Below, piece by piece: positions 12,316 to 24,259 of a stretch of 64,000 nt of DNA; positions within the stretch are counted from its first letter, which is position 1; every line of letters begins with the position of its first letter. Where the stretch lies: positions 13,776,097-13,840,096 of the forward strand of contig OZ023209.1 in the NCBI GenBank assembly GCA_963995525.1, written 5' to 3'. Source of the stretch: Escarpia spicata. Taxonomy: Eukaryota > Annelida > Polychaeta > Sabellida > Siboglinidae. The position numbers were made by a program, and so were the translations under genes. A model generated the notes under the pieces. The model was given only the letters and a program-made list of their open reading frames with translations. It was not told the DNA's origin and did not search any database.

Positions 12316-12509
12316 ACCGAGTGAAGGTGCCCAAGATCCTGGCGCCGCTGAGAGAGGCGAACCAAGCACAAGTGATCGGAACGGTGGCCATTAGCCTCGT
12401 GGTGGCGATGGTGCTCGTTATGGTCGCTGCTGACGTCAACACCTTAAAGAAACCGCACCACTCGCAGACGAAGAAGAAGAACGTCAACAGACGGAAGCGC
12501 CGAAACTAA
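12316..12509 (+). CDS. Gene 1, terminal exon: transmembrane helix and basic cytoplasmic tail
   Basis: The acceptor CATTCCTTTTTTAG ends at 12315; the exon enters in phase 1 and stops with TAA at 12507-12509. It encodes about 64 residues: a juxtamembrane stretch (RVKVPKILAPLREANQAQ), a hydrophobic segment of about 21 residues rich in Val, Ala, Ile, Leu and Met starting at VIGTVAISLVV, and a basic tail rich in Lys and Arg ending NRRKRRN. This is the pattern of a single-pass type I membrane anchor. Together with the CCP exons it makes gene 1 a membrane-bound multi-CCP receptor. No ITIM or ITAM tyrosine motif is present in the tail. Confidence 0.85.
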
Positions 12510-12900
12510 CTGGACACTGCCAGACGCCATGGTTCCGGCCACTAGTTGTGTTCTTGTAAAAATACTGCTTTGCTTGAGACTAAACGAACAACTTCGCTGT
12601 CTGGGTATATTCGTGGAGTATATACATGATCGTAGGCGTGGAGTGGTAGACTACCACCAACTCTGTTTGCGCGTATCTCACAAATTACTCACAAACTACA
12701 AACTACAAATTATTCACAAACTACAGGATTTCATATCAACTAACATAATTTGCGATTGACTAAGTAGAGTTTGGAGTTTCAATTGTTTTGAACATTTAAC
12801 AATATACCAATAAGTAATTAAGTAAATAAGTAAGCAAGCAAGTCAGTCATTAATGGAACAGTAACAGGAAATATTTATTCATTCCAAAATAAACAATACA
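12510..12900 (+). other. Gene 1 probable 3' UTR with polyadenylation signal
   Basis: After the stop codon the sequence is AT-rich with no further domain. A canonical AATAAA lies at 12888-12893, about 380 bp past the stop, and is the best candidate polyadenylation signal. The UTR assignment is inferred from position only. Confidence 0.5.
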
Positions 12901-13299
12901 ACAAAAATACACAATGCCATTGGGATCGCCGGAAACAGCCCAGTGTTGTTAGGAGTGATGAGACAATCTATGTATTAAAACACTAACTTGGGATTATCTT
13001 AAGTGCATCACCTCCCAGGCGCCGATGTTCACTCGCCTGTTTCTATGTTGGTTCGTTTCCTTTGACTATTTCCTTCTTATCTATAGAACGGCGACGTTTA
13101 TAAAACACAACGCTGGCTATTTAGAGCTACCTACTTACGTGTTTTGCGATATATATGCTGTGCTGTCTAGAGTGCCTTTCTTCTAGCTGGGAGTATTGAA
13201 TGGTGATCATATCTGTAGATGGCACCACAATAAAGGTGGTAATTGAAGCCGCTTGTTTGATGTTCATTGGTGTAAGCTAGTTTGTTATCATGGACATTA

Positions 13300-13735
13300 A
13301 CTACGGGTGTAAATTAGCTATTGAAAATATATCCATGATGGCAACTATTATGTACCGTCACCTTGACGGGTCACTCCCACCCTACCTTTCGGCTTGTTGT
13401 GCACAAAACCTTACACGCCTTCCGGTCCTCCAGCGAGAAGCTGAACATTATTTTAAAGTCAGTAAACGTAACCTTATACATGTTGGTGAGCGCTCTTTCA
13501 GCTTCGCCGCACCCACTGTTTGGAATTCACTGCCTGTCTGTCTGCGGAATCTTCCTACTTTGTCTCAGTTTAAATCTCGGCTGAAGACATATCTGTTCCG
13601 ACAGGTGGTTCATGCTTTCTGGGTTTTCTTGTATAGTCTATGTTATGTATATATAGTTACCAGCGCACTGATTTTATTCGTTTAAACGATTTGCGCTATA
13701 TAATAACTATCTATCTATTTTTATTATAAATAGCA
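13300..13735 (+). mobile_element. LINE 3' end (CR1/RTEX-like)
   Basis: An open frame ending at 13685 carries the recurring C-terminal LINE signature: HLDGSLPPYLS, GERSFSFAAPTVWNSLP and LSQFKSRLKTYLFRQ. The following ATTTGCGCTATATAATAACTAT and the ATCT-rich tail match the usual 3' terminus of such elements. Only the last 130 or so codons are present, so this is a strongly 5'-truncated insertion. Confidence 0.8.
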
Positions 13736-13969
13736 AAATTCATTAGAGTTCAATATAAATGTTCAAGAAAATGTTGTCTGGTCCAAAACAGCGGTCGATT
13801 CATAACTGACATCGGCGTTTGTTGTATTCTTTTTCGCTTAGTATTCTCTCTTTGTCGATATAATCCTTTCTGTGTGATGAATTTGCTTCTTTAACGTGGT
13901 GAGTAGTAATGTAAGAGGATCAGGGCCCGGAAATCATCAAAATAAGCAAAACTTGTCTTTTTTCCTATC

Positions 13970-15509
<1,540 letters not shown>

Positions 15510-16080
15510 TAAAAGGATCGATCGACGCTTTGTTATTTTTTTCGGCTAAGCGGTGGTCGGCGGCTGAGCGCGCGTTAGCGCACATGCCGACGTGTGATTG
15601 TTTTGTGACGGCGGGCCGGTGGCTTTAACTTATTAATCGGGCATGCGCTATATACGAGAATGGTATGCTCATTTTTCTATGGTCTTGTGTGATGATTTCG
15701 GTCTGGATGATATGATTATTATGGAGAGAAAACCGATAAGCGAGTTTAACGAGTCGATAGATGTTCTATTTTTGAGTGAAGTGAGGTGTTGTGTCGTTAT
15801 TGAGAAGTGGTTGGACGTATGGCGTGCTTTTAATCGACTGTAGGGTGTTGGTTTTACGATGAGGGAAAAAAACCGGATAATGATAAGCGAATTTAACACA
15901 TCAAGGAATGCCTTCTTTTGTGCTATTCTTCTGAACGCGAAAGCGGGCTTAAAAAAACCGCTCATGTAGAATTTAAAAAAATCAATCGACGAAGTGAATG
16001 GCGCGCGTGCCGACACCGTAAACGAGCGCTCGGTTTTTTTGGTGGGGAGACATGTGGTTCGTCATTCGCAAAGCCGGGTA
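15510..16080. other. GC-mixed sequence preceding the decayed polymerase
   Basis: No recognisable gene. Two imperfect copies of a motif resembling ACCGATAAGCGAGTTTAAC occur near 15730 and 15870. The block is continuous with the polymerase pseudogene and may be the non-coding part of the same element, which is inference. Confidence 0.35.
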
Positions 16081-19000
16081 TTTCCGTGTGTCTTGTCTGC
16101 GATAGAGGCTTCCGTTGACGGAGCATCTGAAAAGGCACATCGGCACGTGTCGACCGACGTGAAGACGAAGATAGGAGGACGGTACTTCTGATACATTCGG
16201 CCTAATTGCACACGAGAGGAGTGCTTGTGGAGGCGTCATTTCGCCGGCACTCCAACTCCAACTCCGACCGCGGGAGACCCCCCGAGCATCGACCGATTGT
16301 TACTACTGCCGCTGCTACACCCCCCGCTGACTAGGCTATCGGCCCACCGATGAGTACACGGACGACGCACCTACACCGGTCAACGACGGCGTGTCCGATA
16401 GCTTACGTCGGATCCTCCACAAGAATTGGTCGTCGATATGAACATCGAAGGTAATCGGCCCAGTACATGGGCGGTATAACTTTCGCCCGACCTGTCTGGA
16501 CAGGCACAGTCTAGAAGACCGACTGCGCGGCGTATTCGAAAAACAGATGCACGCCTTCAAAATCAACATGAGCTTCGGCTTCATTCTTCGATTCCAGGAG
16601 ACGGGACGGTGTCGCGCTTGCATTTATCCGGGCATTAAATTTTATCCGGGTGATGTTTATGTGCATATGTAAGGCATACTATTTGGCACCAGTAGATCAC
16701 ATAGTGATAGATAATATCCAGTAGTTAAAAAAATTTCGTTTGTGGTCGTAATACATAATATAGTTACAGTACATCATTACAATTTGCTATTTCAGACGTG
16801 TGACCACGTGTAATAGTAAGTCACGTGATGTGTGCGTGGAAAGGAAACTGTTTTATGACAGAAATTGTTTATTCTGTGTGAAGCAAACATTTTTTTATTG
16901 GTGTATATATATATAGACATATATATAGACATATATATACACCAATTAAAAAGTTACCCGGTTATAATTTGACGCCCGGATAAATGTAAGGGCGACAACG
17001 GTATAGGTATTATCACTCGTCGTGTAACTGCTGCGGTCGGTACCTGGAGCAACCCGTTCTCGGCACCAACGCCGAAGATTTCGAGGCCTTCATCTGTCGT
17101 ATCCGGCAGCCTCACGGACGTCCTGCAATATGGCTTGGATGGCCAAACTGGTGACTAACACCACCTTCTTCATTAATGCTATCGTCCGTCCGATGTCTCG
17201 ATGTTACACATGAGCAACAACAGAGCGATCGTAAGCCTCGAGAACGACGAAAACACCTGCAGACACTACACCGACCACATGTGTCTCTTTCGCTGCCTGG
17301 ACTGGAGTCAAAGGTGCTCCCTGGGCGGTTTGGAGAAGGCGACGGAGGCGCTCTACACCCAGTAGAACGTGGGGTCTGTCGGACCAGTAGAAGCGCACAC
17401 CTTCGTTGGCCTCACGCTATACGAACTCGACCGTGCCCGTATATCGACTGGTGGAACCGTGCGAAGGAGAGACGACGACTGCGGAATAGATCCGGCGATC
17501 GGTGTACCGCTAACCGGTCTCCCAGAACATGAATCTGTACCACGCTCACTATTCTTACATACGAGACGTGAAGATCTTTTGTCGGTTGTATCGCTGTAGG
17601 TAGTGTGGCGATTCGCTATGCCGGCGGTATCTACCATATAAAACCGTCCGCCTACCAACAACTCGAGGACGAAGGTATAGATATGCCCCAGGCCTTGAGC
17701 TACTACCCAAACAGGGCGGCGTTCGATTTTAAGTGCTACACCGACACCGAGGGGCTGCCGCCGAACAGCGGCAGACGTCAGAGGCTAGGTAGGTACAAAC
17801 TTTTGAGCGTGAGCCAGGCGTCGAACGTCCCCGGGTAGGATTCGGCGCGGTGCTTTGTCACAGACGGGGATTTCAACGAAGTTCTCTCCTCACTTGAGGC
17901 CGAGCGGAGAGAAAAGGCGACGGGTGGCGGTGACGACCACGACGCCGACAAACACGAGGCTGGTGGGGACGGATGTACCGCCGACGGCGGAGGAAAGGAC
18001 AACGACGACGACAAGGTGACGTCTCCGGAGGTGGAGAGGTGTAACCCATGCACAGTCCTCATCAAGCGGTTGCGCGTGCACCTCGCTCAGCTCCCCGTCC
18101 TCGGCTTCAATTCGGGGAAGTAAGACATGAACGTTGTAAGGAAGTATCTCGCCCACCCCTCCTATGAGATCTCGGTGCCGCCTAACCAGCGAAAGCCGCC
18201 CAGACTGCTCCAGCCTTCGTTTCGGTCTGTTCCACTGTTGCTGTAGCTGCTGGTACGACCGTCGCCGGGGATGTCGAGCGGGAGGGGCCGTCGGGGTTTG
18301 TGATCAAGAGGAACAACAACTTCACATGCCTGTCGGCACCTACGCTCAAGTTCCTCGACATCACGAACTATCTCGCGCGGGGAGTCGGTTACGACAGTTA
18401 AGTAAAGGCTTACGGGTGCGAGCTGACGAAGGGAACTTTACCTTACGAGTATCTCGACGACCTGTGGAAACTGAACGACCGCGAGCTCCCTCTGAAACAT
18501 GCCTTCTGCAGTCACCTGAAACGGGAGGCCATCTCCGACGAAGCCTACGATCGATGCCGGGCCGTGTGGCGCAAGGAAGCTATAACGACGTTACGAGACT
18601 TTCTCGTGTGGTATATCAACCAATACGTCGTCCGTTTCCTCGAGGCCGTCGACAAGCATTTCGCCTTCTACAGACACCGACGCATCTACACGTTCAAGGA
18701 CGGTATCAGTGTACTCGGACTGACGCTCCTCCATCTATTCAGCGATCTGCCGACGACGACCCACTTCGTCCCAGGTGCTTCGTCCCAGGTGTTTTCGTCC
18801 GCCATCACGATGCAGCGATCACCATGCTATGGAACAGCGAATACGCGTAGGACGTCGCAGGACGTGCCGGTCCGTGTTCGTCTACGACGCGAACGGCCAT
18901 ACCTCTGGGCTTTGACACAGGAGATGGCAACCTTGTGGTACCCGCGCCGGCGCAAATATACCAGATTTCGTCCGGAACGCATGAACCGGTACGGTCGCAT

Positions 19001-20080
19001 GGCCACTGAATGGCTGTCGTGGGTCAGCTCCCAAACGAGAGCGGTCGTACGCCATCTCAACGTCCCATAGAAACGAGTAGGCAAGTACAGTGTCGACGGC
19101 AGGTGTAGAGAAAAACGAGAACGGCATACCAGTTTCACGGGTACTTCTTTCAAGGTTCCCAGAGCACGGGAAAGGAGGTGAACAGGGTCGCCGGTAGGCC
19201 CATGACCGAACTCTTCGCCGAGATGAGCATCATCACGGCGTACCTTCGCCGCTTCTTCACGGTCGTCGAGATGCGGGAATACGAGTGGCGGACGACGAGG
19301 AAAGAACCGACGATGAAGTCCTATAGCGAGGCCAATTTTCTCCGACGACTCGGCCTCGACTATCGCAGTTTGAGGTGCTCGAAGCCGTGCGCGACGACAA
19401 CTTATCCGGCCTGGTCGAATGCGACATCACCGTGCCGGACGACCTTCGCTATCGATTCGGGTAGATGCAGACGTTTTTAAGAACGTTTACATCACACAGC
19501 ACATGCCACGATGTCCCTTTCATGCGTCGATTCGCCGAAGACCACGACCTGCTGAACCGTCCTTAACGCTCTTGGGAAGTTTCTTCAGTAACAAAATCCT
19601 CCTCACTACGCCCCTGCTACGCTGGTACCTGCAGCATGGGCACATCGTCGATCTCGTGTACCAGATCGTGGAGTACGATCCGAAGCCGTGCTTCCGTGGG
19701 TGTCTTCGGCGCGGCGCTAGGGGGACGCGGACCCCGACAAGGCCATCATCGCCGACATCATAACATTTTTGGGAACAGTGGCTATGCACAATCACGCGAG
19801 TCGACATGAAGTACTGCACGAACGTCGGCGCGTCGAACCTGATCAACGATTGCTGCTTCTGGGTAAATCGACGTCGTCGTCATCGTCGTTGTCGACCGGG
19901 TCTACGAGATGCAGCTGAACAAGGGAACTGATCACCTACCCGTCCATATAGACTTCTTCGTGTACCAGTACACCAAGCTAAGGATGCTTCATCGAAGCGT
20001 ACGTACCCGAACGCTCTGCGAGTACAACGGGGTGGATATAGACAGCGCATCACCACAGCACGATGATGCACACGGCTTGG
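16080..20080 (+). pseudogene. Decayed family-B DNA polymerase of a Maverick/Polinton or adintovirus-like element
   Basis: Many short open segments in all three plus frames together follow the order of a protein-primed type B DNA polymerase of the organellar/viral kind found integrated in animal genomes. A C2H2-finger-like CLVCDRGFR lies at 16089. N-terminal segments follow at 16390-16620 and 16990-17600, then an AAFDFKCYTDTEG exonuclease-like block at 17720, a block with FLDITNYLA and VKAYGCELTKG at 18330-18450, and EAITTLRDFLVWYINQY near 18590. Later come FFQGSQSTGKEV at 19147, IIADIITFLG at 19750 and VYEMQLNKG at 19900. At least a dozen frameshifts and in-frame stops make it non-functional. 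GC content is higher than the surroundings. No integrase, capsid or packaging ATPase was recognised next to it. Confidence 0.75.
16621..16986. mobile_element. Nested short inverted-repeat DNA transposon (MITE-like) in the polymerase pseudogene
   Basis: A 366-bp block with perfect 13-bp terminal inverted repeats (CATTTATCCGGGC at the left, its complement at the right) interrupts the polymerase coding segment. It is AT-rich, codes for nothing, and contains a TATATAGACATATA repeat near 16905-16935. The inverted repeat may extend a few bases outward with one mismatch. I could not fix a target-site duplication. Confidence 0.75.
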
Positions 20081-20296
20081 CGAGCGACATACCCGAGGTA
20101 AGGCTCCGATCTTCTTAAGCCGGAAGGAAGGAAGGAAGACGGAGGGGACAACAACTTTACAACTAGTTAATTTGTTTGGAGTTGTCCTCCATTGACGTTT
20201 GTTTGTTTGTTGTTGGCTAGGGCACCAGACAAAAGAAAATCCTCAAGCCAATCGCAGTGCGCTGTAGCGTCATCTGACTGCGTAGCCCTGTTACGG

Positions 20297-20363
20297 ATGA
20301 GTTCCCTCATTTACCTAATTACTTTGGCACTGGCGCTCTACGCGGCCACGGCATGGCTTCCAG
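20297..20363 (+). CDS. Possible signal-peptide first exon
   Basis: ATG at 20297 opens a 22-residue segment with a typical secretory signal: a short polar start, a hydrophobic core (IYLITLALALY) and small residues at a likely cleavage site (AATA). The frame meets GT at 20364 (CCAG|GTCCCG), leaving a phase-1 end. That phase matches the first recognised exon of gene 2 at 46789, where the joined codon would be Asp. The donor is weak, the intron would be 26 kb, and no promoter is evident, so the link to gene 2 is speculative. Alternatively it is a chance hydrophobic frame. Confidence 0.3.
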
Positions 20364-20389
20364 GTCCCGGGTGGAAAGCATTTGCGAAC

Positions 20390-20607
20390 AACCGGGCGAT
20401 TTTCAGTTGTACAGAAATTCGTTATACGGCGAAATTTGTTCGGGAAAAGGTGTTCGCAATAACCGTGAATTCGTTATACCCGTGTTCGTAATATGCGTGA
20501 ACGCTTATAATGGAAAAGATAGGGAAAAAATCCGTACGTAAGAAATTTTTTCGGTATATCCGTCAATTCGTTGTATCCGTGTTCGTTATAAGCGTGTTGC
20601 ACTGTAG
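20390..20607 (-). mobile_element. Possible Tc1/mariner-superfamily (pogo/Tigger-like) terminal fragment
   Basis: The reverse complement begins CAGTGCAACACGCTTATAAC next to a TA dinucleotide and contains repeated TATAACGAA/ACGAACACGG motifs. This resembles the ends of pogo/Tigger transposons. Only about 218 bp are present, with no second end or transposase, so the call rests on motif resemblance. Confidence 0.35.
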
Positions 20608-21104
20608 TAGAACTGTCCGTCCAATATTAAAAATAATTGTAGCGCCAACAGAAAAGCACTGTCAAGTGTTGATACTCAACAAGTCCGACTCCACACAGAC
20701 TTTGTTTACTAACAACGGTATTATATCTATCTGAAAGTACCCTGATAACTGTCTCTGGTTCACACTAACATAGAATGTCCTTCAGACAACGATGGCTAGC
20801 CGACATTATGTAAATTTATGACAACTAATTCGGATATCAAAGTGTCACCTCATTACGTATGGTTGAGCTACGCAGTCATTAACAGTCCGTTCGCTCATTC
20901 TCGACGGTCCGGTTTAGCCGCGCGATCCCGGCCGATCTCCGACAGGTCAGACCGTGCTCCGCTCCCCGATCGTTGCATTCACGCGATGCCATGATGAACT
21001 GCCGCTATAACCTTACCCGGGCACCCATGACGCTGTCGCACCCCGACTTAGTCGTCGACCACGCGGTCGCATCCAGCCACTACATCCGTAGGTGACACAC
21101 TTCA
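20608..21104. other. Non-coding sequence, GC-rich at the right
   Basis: No gene recognised. The stretch 20880-21090 is GC-rich like the polymerase pseudogene and like the sequence just right of the composite element at 22924. The two were probably contiguous before that insertion. Confidence 0.4.
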
Positions 21105-21559
21105 GGGGTCAGCACACTGTCAGGTTTCCCATTGGCGACCATGTTAATGTTTTGTGTGATTATAAGAAAACGTGACCTATAAAGTTTCTTAAACTTCTCA
21201 CCTGCTGTTATTATCATCTCATTGACATGCTGGTCGAGTTTAGTCAAAATCTCATATCTCTAGCTCTTGCAAAATGCCTGTATGTATGACACCCGTCAAT
21301 ATTTACAAATGGATGCAGGCAGTAATCCGGCTACAGTGTCAACTAGCCAAATTGCTGCCAGATACCCTTCCGCTTAGTAAAATCAGCTAAAAAGACAACA
21401 TTTTACTGTCAACAGCCTCTACAATCACATCTAGAAATCTGACTACTCAAATGCACTTATGTCAGAGCAAGTGAACATTGTAAAAAATCATTTCTCAAAA
21501 ATATAATGCACTTTGTTTCGTCTGTAATCAAGCAGGAAGTCCAACAGTGTGCTGACCCC
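21105..21559 (+). repeat. Left 455-bp repeat with 15-bp terminal inverted repeats
   Basis: Left copy of the pair. By eye it differs from the right copy at only a handful of bases, for example CCCTTCCGC versus CCTTTCGC and AGCCTCTAC versus AGCTGCTAC. A diverged solo copy lies at 11349. Confidence 0.9.
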
Positions 21560-22468
21560 AAATAGGTATGGCAATTTTGGAGAAAATGTTGAAAACAACA
21601 CACTTTATAGGCACCAATGTTACAAGCACTCTGCAATTTTATTTTTTGTAATCCCTCCAGGTGTTTGTGTTTTATGCACATTTCAAAGGTGCCACCAAAC
21701 TTGGCAAGGCACCATAAAAATCAGCACTTTGCCGTTGGACAATTTGTAATCCAGCACAATGTTCTCAGGTGGCACTATGAACTCCTGATAAAGTTTTCCA
21801 GAAAGTCAAATATGTGTTTTATAAGAAAATTCAATACAGCCAGTTGTTACGTTACATTCAAATTTGTATTTATTTTTTGACCTTGTGCCCTATTTACAAA
21901 GGTAAACATCAACAAAAAGTCACCTTAGGGTGTGAATTCCTCAAAGGCCAGACATCTCAAGCATTTCAATTACATAATATTACACAGCCTAATTAGCAGA
22001 CATTCAGAAAACAATGCCACTTGCTTGATTGGCCAGAAGGTCCAGTCAGTAGACAGATCTGATAACAGGCTCCGGCTATGGCTGACTCCAGCTAATCACT
22101 GTCCTCAGACTTCATTAGGGTCAATTACAACATCTTCACGTGTGTTTAGTCAGCTGAAGTAAACAAAAAACGATTGATGAATCACCCTGCTGCAATGTTA
22201 TTGGTTCATTTTCATACGTATTCTCAAATTGAGGCTTAACTACTGGCATACGCACCCCACCCCCCTTATAAGACATGTGTTCCGTCGCTGTGATTTGGAC
22301 TTGCAGACTGGTGAGAAGTCTGTAATATCCAAAAACGGTTTGTTCCATTCAACTGCAGTTTTGCCATACACGTATTTTCAGTAATTGTTTCAATATATTT
22401 GAAGTAAAATGCGTCCTCCGTGATTGTGCAATGACTATAGCGTGTTTCCCTTGCTAGGGACTTTAATT

Positions 22469-22923
22469 GGGGTCAGCACACTGTCAGGTTTCCCATTGGC
22501 GACCATGTTAATGTTTTGTGTGATTATAAGAAAACGTGACCTATAAAGTTTCTTAAACTTCTCACCTGCTGTTATTATCATCTCATTGACATGCTGGTCG
22601 AGTTTAGTCAAAATCTCATATCTCTAGCTCTTGCAAAATGCCTGTATGTATGACACCCGTCAATATTTACAAATGGATGCAGGCAGTAATCCGGCTACAG
22701 TGTCAACTAGCCAAATTGCTGCCAGATACCCTTTCGCTTAGTAAAATCAGCTAAAAAGACACCATTTTACTGTCAACAGCTGCTACAATCACATCTAGAA
22801 ATCTGACTACTCAAATGCACTTATGTCAGAGCAAGTGAACATTGTAAAAAATCATTTCTAAAAAATATAATGCACTTTGTTTCGTCTGTAATCAAGCAGG
22901 AAGTCCAACAGTGTGCTGACCCC
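22469..22923 (+). repeat. Right 455-bp repeat with 15-bp terminal inverted repeats
   Basis: Right copy of the pair, same length and orientation as the left. Its right flank is TTCACTG; the left copy's outer flank ends CTTCA. Confidence 0.9.
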
Positions 22924-23356
22924 TTCACTGCCTACGCGTGTCGTTGCCGTACGCTGTCCGGCTCGCCTCTAACGATCGCTGCAATGTAGAGACCCACTGT
23001 CCGCACTGTCTTCACACGCACCTGGTTGCCAACACGCCTCGGCAATCGGACCTCCACAGTTTGACAGTATTCTCTCCTCCAAAGAATTATCATTTAAATT
23101 TAAATTGTACGCCATACACTGTAGTACACATATTTATTATAGTGCACCAGGGTGGGATTAAGTCATACATATGCTTCCGTATGTGGAGCAACTGTTCCAA
23201 ACATATGAAGAATAAAGCAATGAAAACGTTGAACATAAATGCTGATGCAGTTTGCACCATTACATTACAAAACACGAAGGTATGGAGCGTGTTTTCCAAA
23301 AACAATTGACATCAATTATAAAGGCAATTATGCAATATTATAAAATTACAACGAAT
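22924..23356. other. Unassigned sequence right of the composite element
   Basis: The open frame 22938-23309 includes a short Cys-rich stretch (CNVETHCPHC) but has no supported splice sites and matches no family I recognise. I do not call it a gene. Confidence 0.3.
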
Positions 23357-23492
23357 TATATTATAGGCTCGTAGTATACAGCCCTATAGTTATATTATAG
23401 GCTCGTAGTATACAGCCCTATAGTTATATTATAGGCTCGTAGTATACAGCCCTATCGTTATACTATAGGCTCGTAGTATACAGCCCTATCGT
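23357..23492. repeat. 34-bp tandem repeat, four copies
   Basis: Four units of 34 bp with the core GGCTCGTAGTATACAGCCC. The last two differ from the first two by single changes (CTATCG for CTATAG). Confidence 0.93.
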
Positions 23493-23508
23493 TACATGGC
23501 TATGAATA

Positions 23509-24250
23509 TTAGCCAGTGCCTTGATGAAGATTGTTCAGGAATGTGTTTATGTCTTCTGCAGCAACTTCACGGCCCTCCGCGTATAACTTCCCATTTCGAA
23601 AAGTCGACCTTTTATTACGCTTCAACATATCCTCCATGTAAGGGCGAATTCGTTGTTTCTCTGTTAAGTCCACATTAGTCAGGTCATCCATGAGGCGGTA
23701 CGGTGTATTCCCGAGCTTCACACGCGCTGCTCTCATCACTGATCGCCGTACATCTCTGCTATAAAAACGCGCAATGATGTGTCGAGCGTTCCCTTTTTGC
23801 GGTTTACCAGTTCGGTGTGCATATTCAATGGCATCGCCCTTTACCTCAAACTTGTTTTGAAAAATGTGATCTACGATGGAGATGCAGCCTTCCTCGCTTG
23901 TCTCAGGCGCACCGAGCAAACGAACATTGAAACCGCGGTAATGTCTTTCCGATACATTCAGTTTCATCTCGAGTTTGGCGATAGCTGTGGTGGCGAATTG
24001 CAGTTCGCGGTTTGATTTATCGATCACCTTGCCCATTTCCGCAACATAGTTTTGTTTGTCTTTTATGTTTCGGCATTACATTCGACTGATTCACTTAGGT
24101 CCGCAATCACAGTCGACTGGCTCATAAATCCGTCTTCGATGTTTGACAGTTTTTTTCAGGCTAGCCTGGTGTGTCATGATGCTATCAAGTTTGTCACTCA
24201 AACTAGCCGGGGCCGAGCGAACAAATGCCGCAAAGTTGTCTTCTTTGTGC
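23509..24250 (-). mobile_element. LINE ORF1-like RNA-binding protein (L1/transposase-22 type) fragment
   Basis: The minus-strand open frame 24036-23509 (175 residues) has the layout of L1-type ORF1 proteins. An end of coiled coil (AIAKLEMKLNVSERHYRGFN) leads into an RRM-like domain with VRLLGAPE, a mid block with EYAHRTGKPQ, IIARFYSRDVRRSVMRAA and a C-terminal domain with RPYMEDMLKRNKRSTFRNGKL. Upstream minus-strand sequence to about 24250 continues the coiled coil (LSDKLDSIMTHQASLKKTVK) but is broken by frameshifts and a stop. No reverse transcriptase follows, so this is either a fragment or a solo ORF1 remnant. Confidence 0.75.
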
Positions 24251-24259
24251 GTAGACTCT

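Larger units (their letters stand above)
21105..22923. mobile_element. Composite element: two 455-bp direct repeats flanking a 909-bp interior, TTCA on both outer sides
   Basis: Two almost identical 455-bp sequences in the same orientation (21105-21559 and 22469-22923) enclose 909 bp of non-coding sequence. Each repeat starts GGGGTCAGCACACTG and ends with its exact reverse complement. The bases outside the whole unit are TTCA on both sides, while the inner junctions lack that match. This suggests the unit inserted as one piece. It could be a composite of two MITEs or a non-autonomous LTR-like element with unusual ends. No protein is encoded. Confidence 0.75.

Noticed and set aside
22938..23309. 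Cys-rich frame as an EGF-like exon
   Set aside because: No acceptor or donor in the right phase, and no CxC...C ending.
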